Source: Lacrimispora xylanisolvens
GTDB taxonomy: Bacteria > Bacillota > Clostridia > Lachnospirales > Lachnospiraceae
Direction of reading: 5' to 3'
Assembly (NCBI RefSeq): GCF_002934545.1
Contig: NZ_PTJA01000002.1
Location: 124,001 to 188,000, forward strand
Length of the DNA: 64,000 nt
Shown here one piece after another: positions 34,346-42,609 of this stretch (the first letter of the stretch is position 1; every line of letters begins with the position of its first letter). A program made the position numbers and the translations under genes. The notes below the pieces were generated by a model, which had not been told where the DNA came from, did not search any database, and saw only the letters and a list, made by a program, of their open reading frames with translations.

Positions 34346-34730
34346 GGAGCCGTTAATAACCCCGTTATTCTTTTGCATAAATGGACATTCTCTGCAAGTG
34401 CGACCCCGCTTACGACCTCAATGCCCAAAATCCGACTCCGATGAAAAAGTGCTTTCAGTCCGCATTGCGGGCTGATGTATTCCGAGACGGGAGGTTTTTG
34501 ACCCCGGCTCTTTAACCTGGATCATTTTCGACCCCATGGATGGTTCATCCCTGCTTTTGAAGCAAAATAAGGCGAGTATTTACCAGTTCAGGAATTTATA
34601 AATGGTTGCGATTGTGCGACTTGAGGGATATGAAAAACTGGCCTATATGCGATATTTTTCTGAAAAAGCAACAGGAAGACGAACAGGAGGCAATAGCAAT
34701 CCAAACAGTTATCAGGTGCAACGGAAAAAG
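34346..34730. repeat. Repeat copy B, ~385 bp
   Basis: Second copy of the repeat at 30814-31193, in the same orientation. Differences include substitutions in the GACCCC motifs and a 4-base ATGG duplication near 34536-34544. Direct copies A and B bracket the IS110 element, the orphan toxin and its immunity gene. It ends about 46 bases before the next gene. Confidence 0.75.
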
Positions 34731-34776
34731 CCGGTCGCCTACCTTTAACTATTATAAATGAGATGAGGAGAATTAA

Positions 34777-35952
34777 GTGGTGAAAAAACGTAATTACTTG
34801 ATGTGTGTTTTATTGACGATATTAACTTTGGGGTTGTACGGATTTTATTGGCTTGTGCAGATTACTGACACTGTTAATGAACTTGCAAAGCCTGATAAAA
34901 AGACTTCTGGCATAAAATCTTTGCTGTTTGAACTGCTTACCTGTGGAATCTATATCTATTTTTGGTCTTGGAAAATTGGTATTGTGCTGGATCAGGAAAG
35001 GAGCAAAGCAGGGCTGCCTCCTAAAAATTTAAAGCTGTTATTTCTGATTTTGGCATTCTTTGCTTGGCCGGTTTCTATGGCATTGATGCAGAAGGAAATT
35101 AATGAAATAGGCGGTATTCCTGAGAAAAATGCTTCCTTATATGATGTGCAGCAGAACACAAGCAACAGAATAATGAGATGGATCATCTCTATAGCAGGAA
35201 CTTTTGCGTCTTTATTGTTCCTACTTGTCTCCCAAATCTTGAAACTGGGATTTGTACAGAAAAAGGGTATGGGGAAGGGGGTGGGATATGGTATCACCTT
35301 ATGGATAAAAGATACCTTTACATATAATCCCTTTTCCTTCAGCCTAATTCTCACAGGCATCTGCATACTGGTTATTAGCTGTTTATTTCTGGGACCATGT
35401 TATGGAAGGAAAAAAAGCAGTGTAGTCAGTATAGTTGCGATGATAGCCATGATACTCTTATCTGTGTCTCTTTTTATAAATGGTATTTATTACAAGCCGT
35501 TCTACTCTGAATTTCGTTTCCTTAGTTCTTTGTTTATATGTAATATTGTTATGATTAGCAGTATGCTGGTGGCTGGGCTAAGTGCGGCAGTATTTTGTAG
35601 TATTGAATTTATGATTTCTATATCAATAAATAAACTGCGTTCGGTTTTCCTTGCTGCAACCACAGCCTTTTTTTGGAATTACAACAGTGGGTATTACCGT
35701 TATAGTATTGCTCCAACACAGAATCTATGTAGTGCCTGGTTATTTATTTCTTTTTGGATTCCCATTCCTGTTGCTTGCAATATCGCAGCTTTCCGGATGC
35801 ATAAAGAGAAACTTTTGAATCCATTCCGACTATTTTTAGTTCATACCCTGAATCATTTTTGCCCCATGGTTCATCCCTGCTTAGTCTGTTTTTATATCAT
35901 ACACCGAAAAAAGAGATTTGAACAGGTTGCATTTCGCTTACAAAAACTGTGA
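34777..35952 (+). CDS. DUF4234-type multipass membrane protein with altered C-terminus
   Basis: A 391-residue membrane protein from GTG at 34777 (a second GTG follows at 34780) with GAGGAG upstream. Residues 1-110 carry a DUF4234-like pattern (LTILTLGLYGFYWLVQITD; LLTCGIYIYFWSWKIG). At least six further hydrophobic segments follow, about residues 130-340. The C-terminal portion includes a short stretch (about residues 359-369, FCPMVHPCL) encoded by a third partial copy of the upstream repeat, so the original C-terminus has probably been replaced or frame-extended. Function unknown; a cell-envelope role is inferred from topology alone. Confidence 0.7.
   Translation: MVKKRNYLMCVLLTILTLGLYGFYWLVQITDTVNELAKPDKKTSGIKSLLFELLTCGIYIYFWSWKIGIVLDQERSKAGLPPKNLKLLFLILAFFAWPVSMALMQKEINEIGGIPEKNASLYDVQQNTSNRIMRWIISIAGTFASLLFLLVSQILKLGFVQKKGMGKGVGYGITLWIKDTFTYNPFSFSLILTGICILVISCLFLGPCYGRKKSSVVSIVAMIAMILLSVSLFINGIYYKPFYSEFRFLSSLFICNIVMISSMLVAGLSAAVFCSIEFMISISINKLRSVFLAATTAFFWNYNSGYYRYSIAPTQNLCSAWLFISFWIPIPVACNIAAFRMHKEKLLNPFRLFLVHTLNHFCPMVHPCLVCFYIIHRKKRFEQVAFRLQKL
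35852..35882. repeat. Short third copy of the island repeat
   Basis: Bases 35862-35882 are identical to 31001-31021 of repeat copy A, and similarity extends about ten bases further left. It lies inside the 3' end of the DUF4234-type gene. Confidence 0.65.
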
Positions 35953-35988
35953 CTCGCTTTACAATTAAGTCACTAAATTCACTTTATG

Positions 35989-36046
35989 TTGACAAGAGAA
36001 TATTATAGTGATATATTTATAACATAAAGTTATAAATATATCACTA
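35989..36046 (+). promoter_or_regulatory. Promoter with perfect 18-bp inverted-repeat operator
   Basis: TTGACA at 35989-35994, a 17-base spacer and TATATT at 36012-36017. The -10 box lies inside the left arm of a perfect dyad: TAGTGATATATTTATAAC at 36006-36023, spacer ATAAA, and its exact complement at 36029-36046. A GGAGG site follows. The XRE-type protein encoded by the second gene of this operon is the obvious candidate repressor. Confidence 0.8.
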
Positions 36047-36059
36047 TTGGAGGTCTATC

Positions 36060-36410
36060 ATGAAAGTCAACAAACTAGGTTTTTTATCCATTCTCGCGTT
36101 GCTGGGCTTTATGGGTTTTACTGTCAGTGCACCGTTTTTTGGCTTCTTTGGTTTTGCCCAATACGTCCGATACTTTTTTGTAACACCAGATGAGATGTTT
36201 CAGCAAAATGTCACAAAAGCGGCTGGTTTTGGTTTCTTTTCCGGTGCAGGGGTTACCAGCCTTGCCATTGCCTTACACTTCCTGTTTCCAGCCATTCTGC
36301 CAGTCAATATAGCACTGATCTCATGCTATGTTGTCTCAATGGTATGTTTTACAATCAGTCTGGTAGTACTGGAAATAAATGAACAGCGGGAGATGGGAAC
36401 ATGGCATTAG
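36060..36410 (+). CDS. DUF3796 family membrane protein
   Basis: A 116-residue protein with about four hydrophobic segments. The pattern ([45 protein letters not shown]) matches my recollection of DUF3796, small membrane proteins commonly encoded beside a Cro/CI-type regulator. TTGGAGG lies upstream of the ATG. It overlaps the regulator gene by 10 bases. Function unknown; the pair may be a self-regulated membrane-stress or immunity unit. Confidence 0.8.
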   Translation: MKVNKLGFLSILALLGFMGFTVSAPFFGFFGFAQYVRYFFVTPDEMFQQNVTKAAGFGFFSGAGVTSLAIALHFLFPAILPVNIALISCYVVSMVCFTISLVVLEINEQREMGTWH

Positions 36411-36607
36411 TTACTAAAATGAGAGAATACAGAGCAAAGCTCAATTTAACCCAGGATGAACTTGCTGCACTGGTTGGAGTGAGGCGGGAGACAATAATTA
36501 ATCTGGAAAAAGGAAGGTATAATCCGTCGTTAAAACTTGCCATGGATATAGCCAAAGTATTTTCTGCCACTGTGGAGGAACTATTTATCTTCCATGAAGA
36601 AGAATAA
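36401..36607 (+). CDS. XRE-family transcriptional regulator
   Basis: A 68-residue Cro/CI-type helix-turn-helix protein of minimal length: [45 protein letters not shown] covers the five helices of the fold. Start at 36401 overlaps the DUF3796 stop and has GGGAG upstream. It likely dimerises and binds the 18-bp dyad over the operon's own -10 box, giving negative autoregulation. Confidence 0.9.
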   Translation: MALVTKMREYRAKLNLTQDELAALVGVRRETIINLEKGRYNPSLKLAMDIAKVFSATVEELFIFHEEE

Positions 36608-36627
36608 GTATGTATGAAACAGAATCT

Positions 36628-36663
36628 AAAAAGGATGCTCACAGCGGATGAGCGTCCTTTTTT
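36628..36663 (+). terminator. Terminator after the DUF3796-XRE operon
   Basis: AAAAAGGATGCTCA at 36628-36641 pairs with TGAGCGTCCTTTTT at 36649-36662 (one mismatch), loop of 7 bases, ending in a T-run. The next ~295 bases (36664-36958) are AT-rich and hold no gene I can support. Confidence 0.85.
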
Positions 36664-36958
36664 AGTTCAATCAATGAGATTTCTTATCAATTCCCATTTA
36701 TGCAGCAAAACCGCATTTATTTAACAGTTTCTTTATACTTGAAAAGTCCAGTCTCATCATTTTTCCCGTATTAATAATCCGCATATTTTTGCGTATAATT
36801 GTTAAAAAAACGTAAAAGAATGTCGAAAAATAGTTAAAATTCTGCATGTTAAATATTTAACTTGTTCAAAATAGAAAGTTTTCATATTCTTCTGGAATGG
36901 TTTTCCATATTTTGCTTTTATAAGTTAAATCTGTATAAATTGTACACAAAACAAAACA

Positions 36959-37005
36959 TTGACATCCCTTTTTCGTGTGATATAATGAGCACGAATTGAT
37001 CAATT
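36959..37005 (+). promoter_or_regulatory. Promoter and palindrome upstream of the hydrogenase operon
   Basis: TTGACA at 36959-36964, a 16-base spacer and TATAAT at 36981-36986: both boxes are consensus. Just downstream, near the expected transcription start, is the 12-bp palindrome AATTGATCAATT at 36994-37005, a possible operator for a redox or anaerobic regulator. The leader to the first start codon is about 110 bases. Confidence 0.7.
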
Positions 37006-37103
37006 ATGTAATATGACATCTTAGGTTTCGACATTTTAAATAACTAAAAAATAATTTTTAAGCGATTCTTGACAGAAATTATAAAAAGTAAGGTGATGAA
37101 TGT

Positions 37104-39014
37104 ATGGGTGCGATTACGGTATTGGTATTATTTCCTCTTCTGGCAGCGCTTGCTGTGCTTTTGGTGAAAGAGGACGAAGTAAGAAACAAAATTGTCCGGG
37201 TGAGTGCAGGCATAACAGCTGCTTTGACGCTGGTTGTTGTCTGTCTGTTTTTCCATAAGGGAATCGCTTATTCCTACCGCTGGGAAACTGTAATCGATTT
37301 AGTAATGGCGGTTGTGGAAGTGGTACTCGCCGCTTATATTATTACAATTGGTATCCGTTATAAAAATTATGCTATTTCTGTTCTTTCTTTTCTACAGACT
37401 GCAGCCATACTCTGTTTTGAACTGACCGCAAAAAGCCAGATCGAAGTGGAGAATGCGATTGTCTTTGATAAACTTACTGCAATCATGGTTGTAATCGTGG
37501 GAGTGGTAGGCAGCCTGATCTGCATTTATGCGGTGGGTTATATGAAAACTTATCATATACACCATACCGAGTATGAGGATCGCAAGGGTTTCTTTTTTGC
37601 AGTTTTATTCCTATTCCTTTCTGCAATGTTTGGTATTGTACTGAGCAATCAGCTTACCTGGATGTATTTTTGCTGGGAGCTGACTACATTCTGCTCCTTT
37701 TTACTGATTGGGTACACAAAGACGAAAGAGGCAAGAAACAATTCGTTCCGTGCACTTTTCATTAACCTCTTAGGAGGAGCAGCTTTTGCTGCCGGAATCA
37801 TTATTATCGGCATGAGCAGACATACACTGGAACTATCTGTATTTACAGCACAAAAGCCAGATGCATACCTTATGATTCCTGTATTTCTGCTGTCTCTGGC
37901 AGCACTTACCAAATCGGCACAGCTGCCGTTTTCTTCCTGGCTGCTTGGCGCCATGGTTGCACCTACCCCCACATCGGCTCTGCTCCATTCGGCTACCATG
38001 GTTAAGGCAGGCGTGTATTTAATTATCAGACTGGCACCCCTTCTTGGTGCTTCGCCAGTGGGTAAAACAGTCACACTTGTGGGAGGAGTCACATTTTTAG
38101 CATGCTCTTTTATGGCGATTTCCCAAAGCGATGCCAAGAAGATTCTGGCCTATTCCACACTGGCAAACCTGGGTCTTATCGTTATCTGTGCCAGCGTTGG
38201 TACGGAAGAATCCATCTGGGCAGCAATCCTTTTAATTATTTTTCATGCAGTATCAAAGTCCCTGCTCTTTATATCTGTTGGTTCTGCGGAACATCAGATT
38301 GGAAACAGGAATGTGGAAAACATGGATATCCTTCTTGGGGTTTCAAGAAAACTGGCTCTGTGTATGATGATAGGAATTGCAGGTATGTTCCTTGCTCCCT
38401 TTGGTATGCTGATTTCCAAATGGGTGGCAATGAAAGCATTTATTGACTCCAATAATATTCTGATCGTCATTATCCTGGCTTATGGCAGCGCAGCCACGCT
38501 GTTTTACTGGACCAAGTGGATGGGTAAGCTGGTGTCAAAAGTTAATATGAGGCAGCAAAGTGAAAACGAATTTCACTTAGATGAGGAGATTCCCATTACA
38601 ATCCTTGCTTGTTTGGTTGTTGTATCCTGCTTTACTTTTCCGATTGTATCCAAATATGCCCTGATACCTTATTTAAACCAAGTCTTTAAAGGTCAGGCTT
38701 TGATGCCCATCGGATCGGGAGATATCAAACTGATGCTTTATATGTTAAGTATGCTTATCATTCTGCCAATCAGCTTTATACCGGTTTATAAAAATGACAA
38801 ACGAAGAAGAGTTCCCATTTATATGGCAGGAGAAAACACGGGAGACAATGAGACCTTTTACGGAGCCTGCGGGACTAAGCGGCAGGTGGAGCTTCATAAC
38901 TGGTATATGGACAGCTATTTTGGAACAAAGAGGTTATCCTTCTTTAGTGACATTTTATCTTTTGTCATTCTCATTTGGGGAGTGATACTGCTGATCGGAG
39001 GGATTGCATCATGA
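37104..39014 (+). CDS. echA: Energy-converting hydrogenase subunit A, antiporter-like membrane subunit
   Basis: A 636-residue integral membrane protein related to NuoL/NuoM, HycC and Mrp antiporter subunits, with about 14-16 hydrophobic helices. The core pattern AQLPFSSWLLGAMVAPTPTSALLHSATMVKAGVYLIIR (about residues 272-309) is the conserved region with the lysine and histidine of the ion channel. AAGGTGA precedes the ATG. It moves H+ or Na+ across the membrane, coupled to electron flow from ferredoxin to protons. It is the first gene of an order matching echABCDEF, with the next gene starting inside its stop (ATGA). Confidence 0.93.
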   Translation: MGAITVLVLFPLLAALAVLLVKEDEVRNKIVRVSAGITAALTLVVVCLFFHKGIAYSYRWETVIDLVMAVVEVVLAAYIITIGIRYKNYAISVLSFLQTAAILCFELTAKSQIEVENAIVFDKLTAIMVVIVGVVGSLICIYAVGYMKTYHIHHTEYEDRKGFFFAVLFLFLSAMFGIVLSNQLTWMYFCWELTTFCSFLLIGYTKTKEARNNSFRALFINLLGGAAFAAGIIIIGMSRHTLELSVFTAQKPDAYLMIPVFLLSLAALTKSAQLPFSSWLLGAMVAPTPTSALLHSATMVKAGVYLIIRLAPLLGASPVGKTVTLVGGVTFLACSFMAISQSDAKKILAYSTLANLGLIVICASVGTEESIWAAILLIIFHAVSKSLLFISVGSAEHQIGNRNVENMDILLGVSRKLALCMMIGIAGMFLAPFGMLISKWVAMKAFIDSNNILIVIILAYGSAATLFYWTKWMGKLVSKVNMRQQSENEFHLDEEIPITILACLVVVSCFTFPIVSKYALIPYLNQVFKGQALMPIGSGDIKLMLYMLSMLIILPISFIPVYKNDKRRRVPIYMAGENTGDNETFYGACGTKRQVELHNWYMDSYFGTKRLSFFSDILSFVILIWGVILLIGGIAS

Positions 39015-39877
39015 TGAACGTTCTAAGAATTATCGGGATAATAATTCTCGCACCTGTGGTAGGCGGTCTGCTGACCGGTATCGATCGTGTCATCACTGCC
39101 CGCATGCAGGGCAGACAGGGTCCTCCTGTTTTACAGCCGTTTTACGATGTGCTGAAGCTGACGCAGAAGGAATCCATTGAAGTCAATTCCATGCACCGTT
39201 TTTTCGTGTATGTATCAATGGTATTTGCTGTGTTTACCACAGTCATCATGCTTTCAGGCGGCGATATTTTATTGGCAATCTTTGCACTGACACTTGGATC
39301 TGTATTTTTTGTTCTGGGTGGTTACGCGTCAAATTCTCCATATAACACCATTGGATCGGAGCGGGAGCTCTTACAGATTATGGCTTATGAGCCAATGGTG
39401 CTTCTTACCTGCATTGGCCTTTACTACGCGGAAAAAAGCTTCTTTATCAAAGACATAGTCATGGCTGATAAACCATCTATTCTTTATCTGCCTGGGGTTT
39501 TCATCGGTCTGGTTTTTGTTCTGACATTTAAACTGAGAAAATCACCCTTTGATTTAAGCATGTCCCATCATGGACATCAGGAGATCGTCAAAGGTATTAC
39601 CACCGAGTATTCCGGAAAGGATCTGGCTGTGATTGAGGTAACTCACTGGTATGAGGTGATCATATCGTTATCTCTTGTATATGTATTTTTTGCCACCTCT
39701 GCACCAGTCAGCCATGTGGTTGCTGCAATTGTGTGTCTCGGTGTGTATCTGTTTGAAATAATTGTAGATAACTGTGCAGCAAGGCTGAAATGGCAGCATG
39801 CACTTAATTCTGCGTGGATTGTTACGGGAGTAATGGGTACGGTGAATCTGGTGATCCTTTCATTTTTTATGAAATGA
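39011..39877 (+). CDS. echB: Energy-converting hydrogenase subunit B, NuoH-like
   Basis: A 288-residue membrane protein of the NuoH/HycD/EchB family. The ATG at 39011 overlaps the upstream stop and has GGAGGG; the ATG at 38975 lies inside echA. The loop GIDRVITARMQGRQGPPVLQPFYDVLKL near residues 22-50 is the NuoH hallmark that docks the peripheral arm, and a second acidic loop appears in KSPFDLSMSHHGHQEIVKG near 178-196. It anchors the hydrogenase module and links it to ion transport. Confidence 0.94.
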   Translation: MMNVLRIIGIIILAPVVGGLLTGIDRVITARMQGRQGPPVLQPFYDVLKLTQKESIEVNSMHRFFVYVSMVFAVFTTVIMLSGGDILLAIFALTLGSVFFVLGGYASNSPYNTIGSERELLQIMAYEPMVLLTCIGLYYAEKSFFIKDIVMADKPSILYLPGVFIGLVFVLTFKLRKSPFDLSMSHHGHQEIVKGITTEYSGKDLAVIEVTHWYEVIISLSLVYVFFATSAPVSHVVAAIVCLGVYLFEIIVDNCAARLKWQHALNSAWIVTGVMGTVNLVILSFFMK

Positions 39878-39905
39878 AATCCCGGGAAAATTGAGGAGAG
39901 TGCGT

Positions 39906-40358
39906 ATGAATTTGAATGTGGTTAAGAAATCACCCTGGATTCTGCATTATGACGGCACAAGCTGCAATGGCTGTGATATCGAAGTACTGGCGTGTCTGAC
40001 ACCATTATATGACGTGGAACGTTTTGGGATTATCAATACCGGAAATCCCAAGCATGCGGATATCTTACTTATTACCGGCAGCGTCAATGAACAGAATATT
40101 CCGGTTGTGAAACAGCTTTATGAACAGATGCCGGAACCCAAAGCAGTGGTAGCAGTTGGAATCTGTGCAACCTCCGGCGGCATTTTTGCAGAATGCTATA
40201 ACGTAGCTGGTGGTGTTGATAAGGTAATTCCTGTTGATGTATATGTGCCTGGATGTGCAGCACGTCCGGAATCCATTATCGATGGCGTAGTGAAAGCCCT
40301 TGATATTCTGGAAGAGAAGAAAAAAGCGATGCCGAAAAAGCGGATTGGAGAAAAATGA
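39906..40358 (+). CDS. echC: Hydrogenase small subunit, NuoB-like
   Basis: A 150-residue protein with GAGGAGAG before the ATG at 39906. The four cysteines for one proximal [4Fe-4S] cluster are visible: Cys and Cys in TSCNGCDIE near residue 20, one in GICATSGG near 85, and one in VPGCAARPE near 120. It is the small subunit facing the [NiFe] large subunit (EchE). It overlaps echD by 4 bases. Confidence 0.94.
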   Translation: MNLNVVKKSPWILHYDGTSCNGCDIEVLACLTPLYDVERFGIINTGNPKHADILLITGSVNEQNIPVVKQLYEQMPEPKAVVAVGICATSGGIFAECYNVAGGVDKVIPVDVYVPGCAARPESIIDGVVKALDILEEKKKAMPKKRIGEK

Positions 40359-40696
40359 AAGAACAGATATTAAAAGAAATCTCCCCCAATGATCTGCTGA
40401 CGGAGATTATGAAAATAAAAAATGATGGTTACCGGCTGGTAGCAATTTCCTGTACCAATAAAAATGGAATGGAATTAACCTATTCCTTTGATAAGGATTA
40501 CGAATTGCTGAATATCCGGCTGATCACAGATACGGAAACCGAACTGCCAAGTATCAGCATTCTTTATCCCTATTCATTTCTTTATGAGAATGAGATAAAG
40601 GAACTGTTTGGAGTTAACATAACAGGCATTATACCGGATTTCAATGATAATCTTTATAAGATTCCGGTGAAGACACCATTTGGCGTGAACGAATAG
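40355..40696 (+). CDS. echD: Energy-converting hydrogenase subunit D, NuoC-like
   Basis: A 113-residue protein, short as usual for EchD. The C-terminal half has the NuoC/30-kDa-subunit pattern: Tyr-Ser-Phe-Leu-Tyr-Glu-Asn-Glu-Ile-Lys-Glu-Leu-Phe-Gly-Val followed by GIIPDFNDNLYK. It contacts the large subunit and helps couple it to the membrane part. Its start overlaps echC; the large-subunit gene begins 38 bases on. Confidence 0.9.
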   Translation: MKEQILKEISPNDLLTEIMKIKNDGYRLVAISCTNKNGMELTYSFDKDYELLNIRLITDTETELPSISILYPYSFLYENEIKELFGVNITGIIPDFNDNLYKIPVKTPFGVNE

Positions 40697-40733
40697 CTGG
40701 CTGTGGCAGCCTGCATCAGTATGGAGGTTATTT

Positions 40734-41813
40734 ATGGGAAATAGGACAATTGTTCCGTTTGGTCCGCAGCACCCGGTTCTTCCGGAGCCGATCCATCTGG
40801 ATCTGGTGCTGGAGGATGAAACGGTTGTAGAAGCAATTCCTAGAATTGGATACATTCACAGAGGCTTGGAAAAGCTGGTGGAAAAAAGAGATTATCAGCA
40901 GTATTGTTACGTGGCAGAACGAATCTGCGGAATCTGCTCGTTTATGCATGGAATGGGATATTGTATGTCCATTGAGCGTATTATGGATGTGGAGGTGCCG
41001 GAGCGGGGCGAGTTTTTACGCACAATCTGGGCAGAGCTTTCAAGGCTTCACAGCCATCTGCTCTGGCTTGGACTTCTGGCGGATGCCTTTGGATTTGAAA
41101 GTCTGTTTATGCAGTCCTGGAAGTTAAGGGAGCAGGTTCTGGATATTTTTGAAGAGACCACAGGCGGACGTGTCATTTTCTCCGTATGTGATATCGGAGG
41201 AGTAAGAAAAGACATTAGTCCCGAGACGTTAATGAAGATTAAAACAGTTTTAACTGAAATGGAAAAGGAATTAAAAGAGACAACCAGTGTCTTTATCAAC
41301 GATACCACAGTGAAGCTGCGCACCAAAGGTGTGGGAGTTCTGACAAAACAGATGGCATTTGATTTAGGTGCAGTAGGTCCTATGGCAAGAGCAAGCGGAA
41401 TCGAAATGGATATGAGAACACAGGGATACAGTGCATATGGCAAGCTGGATTTTAAACCAATTACCAATGATGGCGGGGATTGTTATGCCAGAACCAGGGT
41501 AAGAATCAAGGAAATGTTCCAGTCAATCGATTTAATCAGACAGTGTATCGATATAATCCCTGGCGGTGATATTAACGTGAAAGTAAAAGGAACTCCAAAC
41601 GGAGAACAGTTTATCCGGCTGGAGCAGCCCCGCGGTGAGGTTGTTTATTATACCAAAGCAAATGGAACCAAATTTTTGGACCGGGTAAGAGTCCGGACTC
41701 CTACCTTTGCCAATTTGCCTGCATTGCTTGAGACACTAAAGAACTGCTCGCTGGCAGACGTACCCATATTGATTCTTACCATAGATCCCTGTATCAGCTG
41801 TACCGAGCGGTAA
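40734..41813 (+). CDS. echE: [NiFe] hydrogenase large subunit, NuoD-like
   Basis: The catalytic subunit, 359 residues. The N-terminal nickel-binding motif is RICGICSFMHG (about residues 63-73), and the C-terminal motif DPCISC is followed by only three residues (TER) before the stop. Together the four cysteines hold the Ni-Fe(CN)2CO site that reduces protons or oxidises H2. FGPQHP at residues 8-13 is typical of the NuoD/EchE group. Many [NiFe] large subunits carry a C-terminal peptide removed by a protease after nickel insertion; here that peptide is absent. Upstream site is GGAGG. Confidence 0.95.
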   Translation: MGNRTIVPFGPQHPVLPEPIHLDLVLEDETVVEAIPRIGYIHRGLEKLVEKRDYQQYCYVAERICGICSFMHGMGYCMSIERIMDVEVPERGEFLRTIWAELSRLHSHLLWLGLLADAFGFESLFMQSWKLREQVLDIFEETTGGRVIFSVCDIGGVRKDISPETLMKIKTVLTEMEKELKETTSVFINDTTVKLRTKGVGVLTKQMAFDLGAVGPMARASGIEMDMRTQGYSAYGKLDFKPITNDGGDCYARTRVRIKEMFQSIDLIRQCIDIIPGGDINVKVKGTPNGEQFIRLEQPRGEVVYYTKANGTKFLDRVRVRTPTFANLPALLETLKNCSLADVPILILTIDPCISCTER

Positions 41814-41887
41814 CAAACAGAGGTACAGCCAATCAGGTAACAGGATAACATGTAAATGCTGTCATAAGCAGCAGAATCGAGGGTATT

Positions 41888-42253
41888 ATGTCTGTATTTA
41901 AGATGTCAAAGACACTGTTAAAGAATATATTCCATGGTCCCTATACCGTGCCATACCCGGTAAAGAAGAAGGAAACCTATGAACGGACCAGAGGAAAAAT
42001 TGGAATTTCCATTGATGACTGTATTTTCTGCGGTATGTGTGAAAGAAGATGCCCGACCGGAGCGATTCAGACTGATAAGGCAAAGACGTCATGGAGCATT
42101 GAACGGTTGAAATGTATCCAGTGCGGTTACTGCAGTGAGGTCTGCCCGAAAAAATGTCTTACCATGGAAAATCAGTACACGGCTCCATCATATGGGAACG
42201 TAAGGGATGAATACGTAAAATGCACGAATATCCAATCACCAGGCGAATCATAG
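41888..42253 (+). CDS. echF: Hydrogenase iron-sulfur subunit, ferredoxin-like
   Basis: A 121-residue polyferredoxin subunit of the NuoI/EchF type. Two CxxCxxCxxxCP motifs are present: CIFCGMCERRCPTG near residues 45-58 and CIQCGYCSEVCPK near 77-89, giving two [4Fe-4S] clusters that carry electrons from ferredoxin to the EchC cluster. It ends the structural genes and overlaps hypA by 34 bases, so structural and maturation genes are one operon. Confidence 0.93.
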   Translation: MSVFKMSKTLLKNIFHGPYTVPYPVKKKETYERTRGKIGISIDDCIFCGMCERRCPTGAIQTDKAKTSWSIERLKCIQCGYCSEVCPKKCLTMENQYTAPSYGNVRDEYVKCTNIQSPGES

Positions 42254-42576
42254 AAATCGCCGGAGAATATGCAAAGGACAATGGTGCATCTGAGGTAAAG
42301 GTGATCAATCTGGTTGTGGGAGATTACTGTGGTTATGTGGCAAGCTCCATTGAACTCTATTTTGAGCTGATTGCGGAGGGAACTCCATGTGAGCATGCAA
42401 AGCTTCATATCGAGAGGGTAGTTCCCAAACTGCGGTGCACAGGCTGCGGCCAGCTGTTTGTCAGAAAGCCCTTTACCTTTGAGTGCCCCCTTTGTAAGGG
42501 TGAAGGAACACCCACTGAAATAGGACAGGAATTTTATATTAAATCCATTGAAGTACAGGATTTAAATGAGCCGTAA
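42220..42576 (+). CDS. hypA: Hydrogenase nickel incorporation protein HypA
   Basis: A 118-residue metallochaperone. It begins MHE, with the nickel-binding His2 next to the conserved Glu3, and has the zinc site C..C near residues 73-76 (RCTGCG) and C..C near 89-92 (CPLC). With HypB it delivers nickel to the hydrogenase large subunit. The start inside the echF end is fixed by the invariant MHE. Confidence 0.94.
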   Translation: MHEYPITRRIIEIAGEYAKDNGASEVKVINLVVGDYCGYVASSIELYFELIAEGTPCEHAKLHIERVVPKLRCTGCGQLFVRKPFTFECPLCKGEGTPTEIGQEFYIKSIEVQDLNEP

Positions 42577-42609
42577 AGCGGCTTGTTTACGAAAGGCAGG
42601 GATGTTGTC

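Noticed and set aside
37104-42253. Respiratory complex I or formate hydrogenlyase (Hyc)
   Set aside because: Only six subunits are present in the echABCDEF order, with hydrogenase-type CxxC pairs in the large subunit and no formate dehydrogenase gene; Ech is the better fit.
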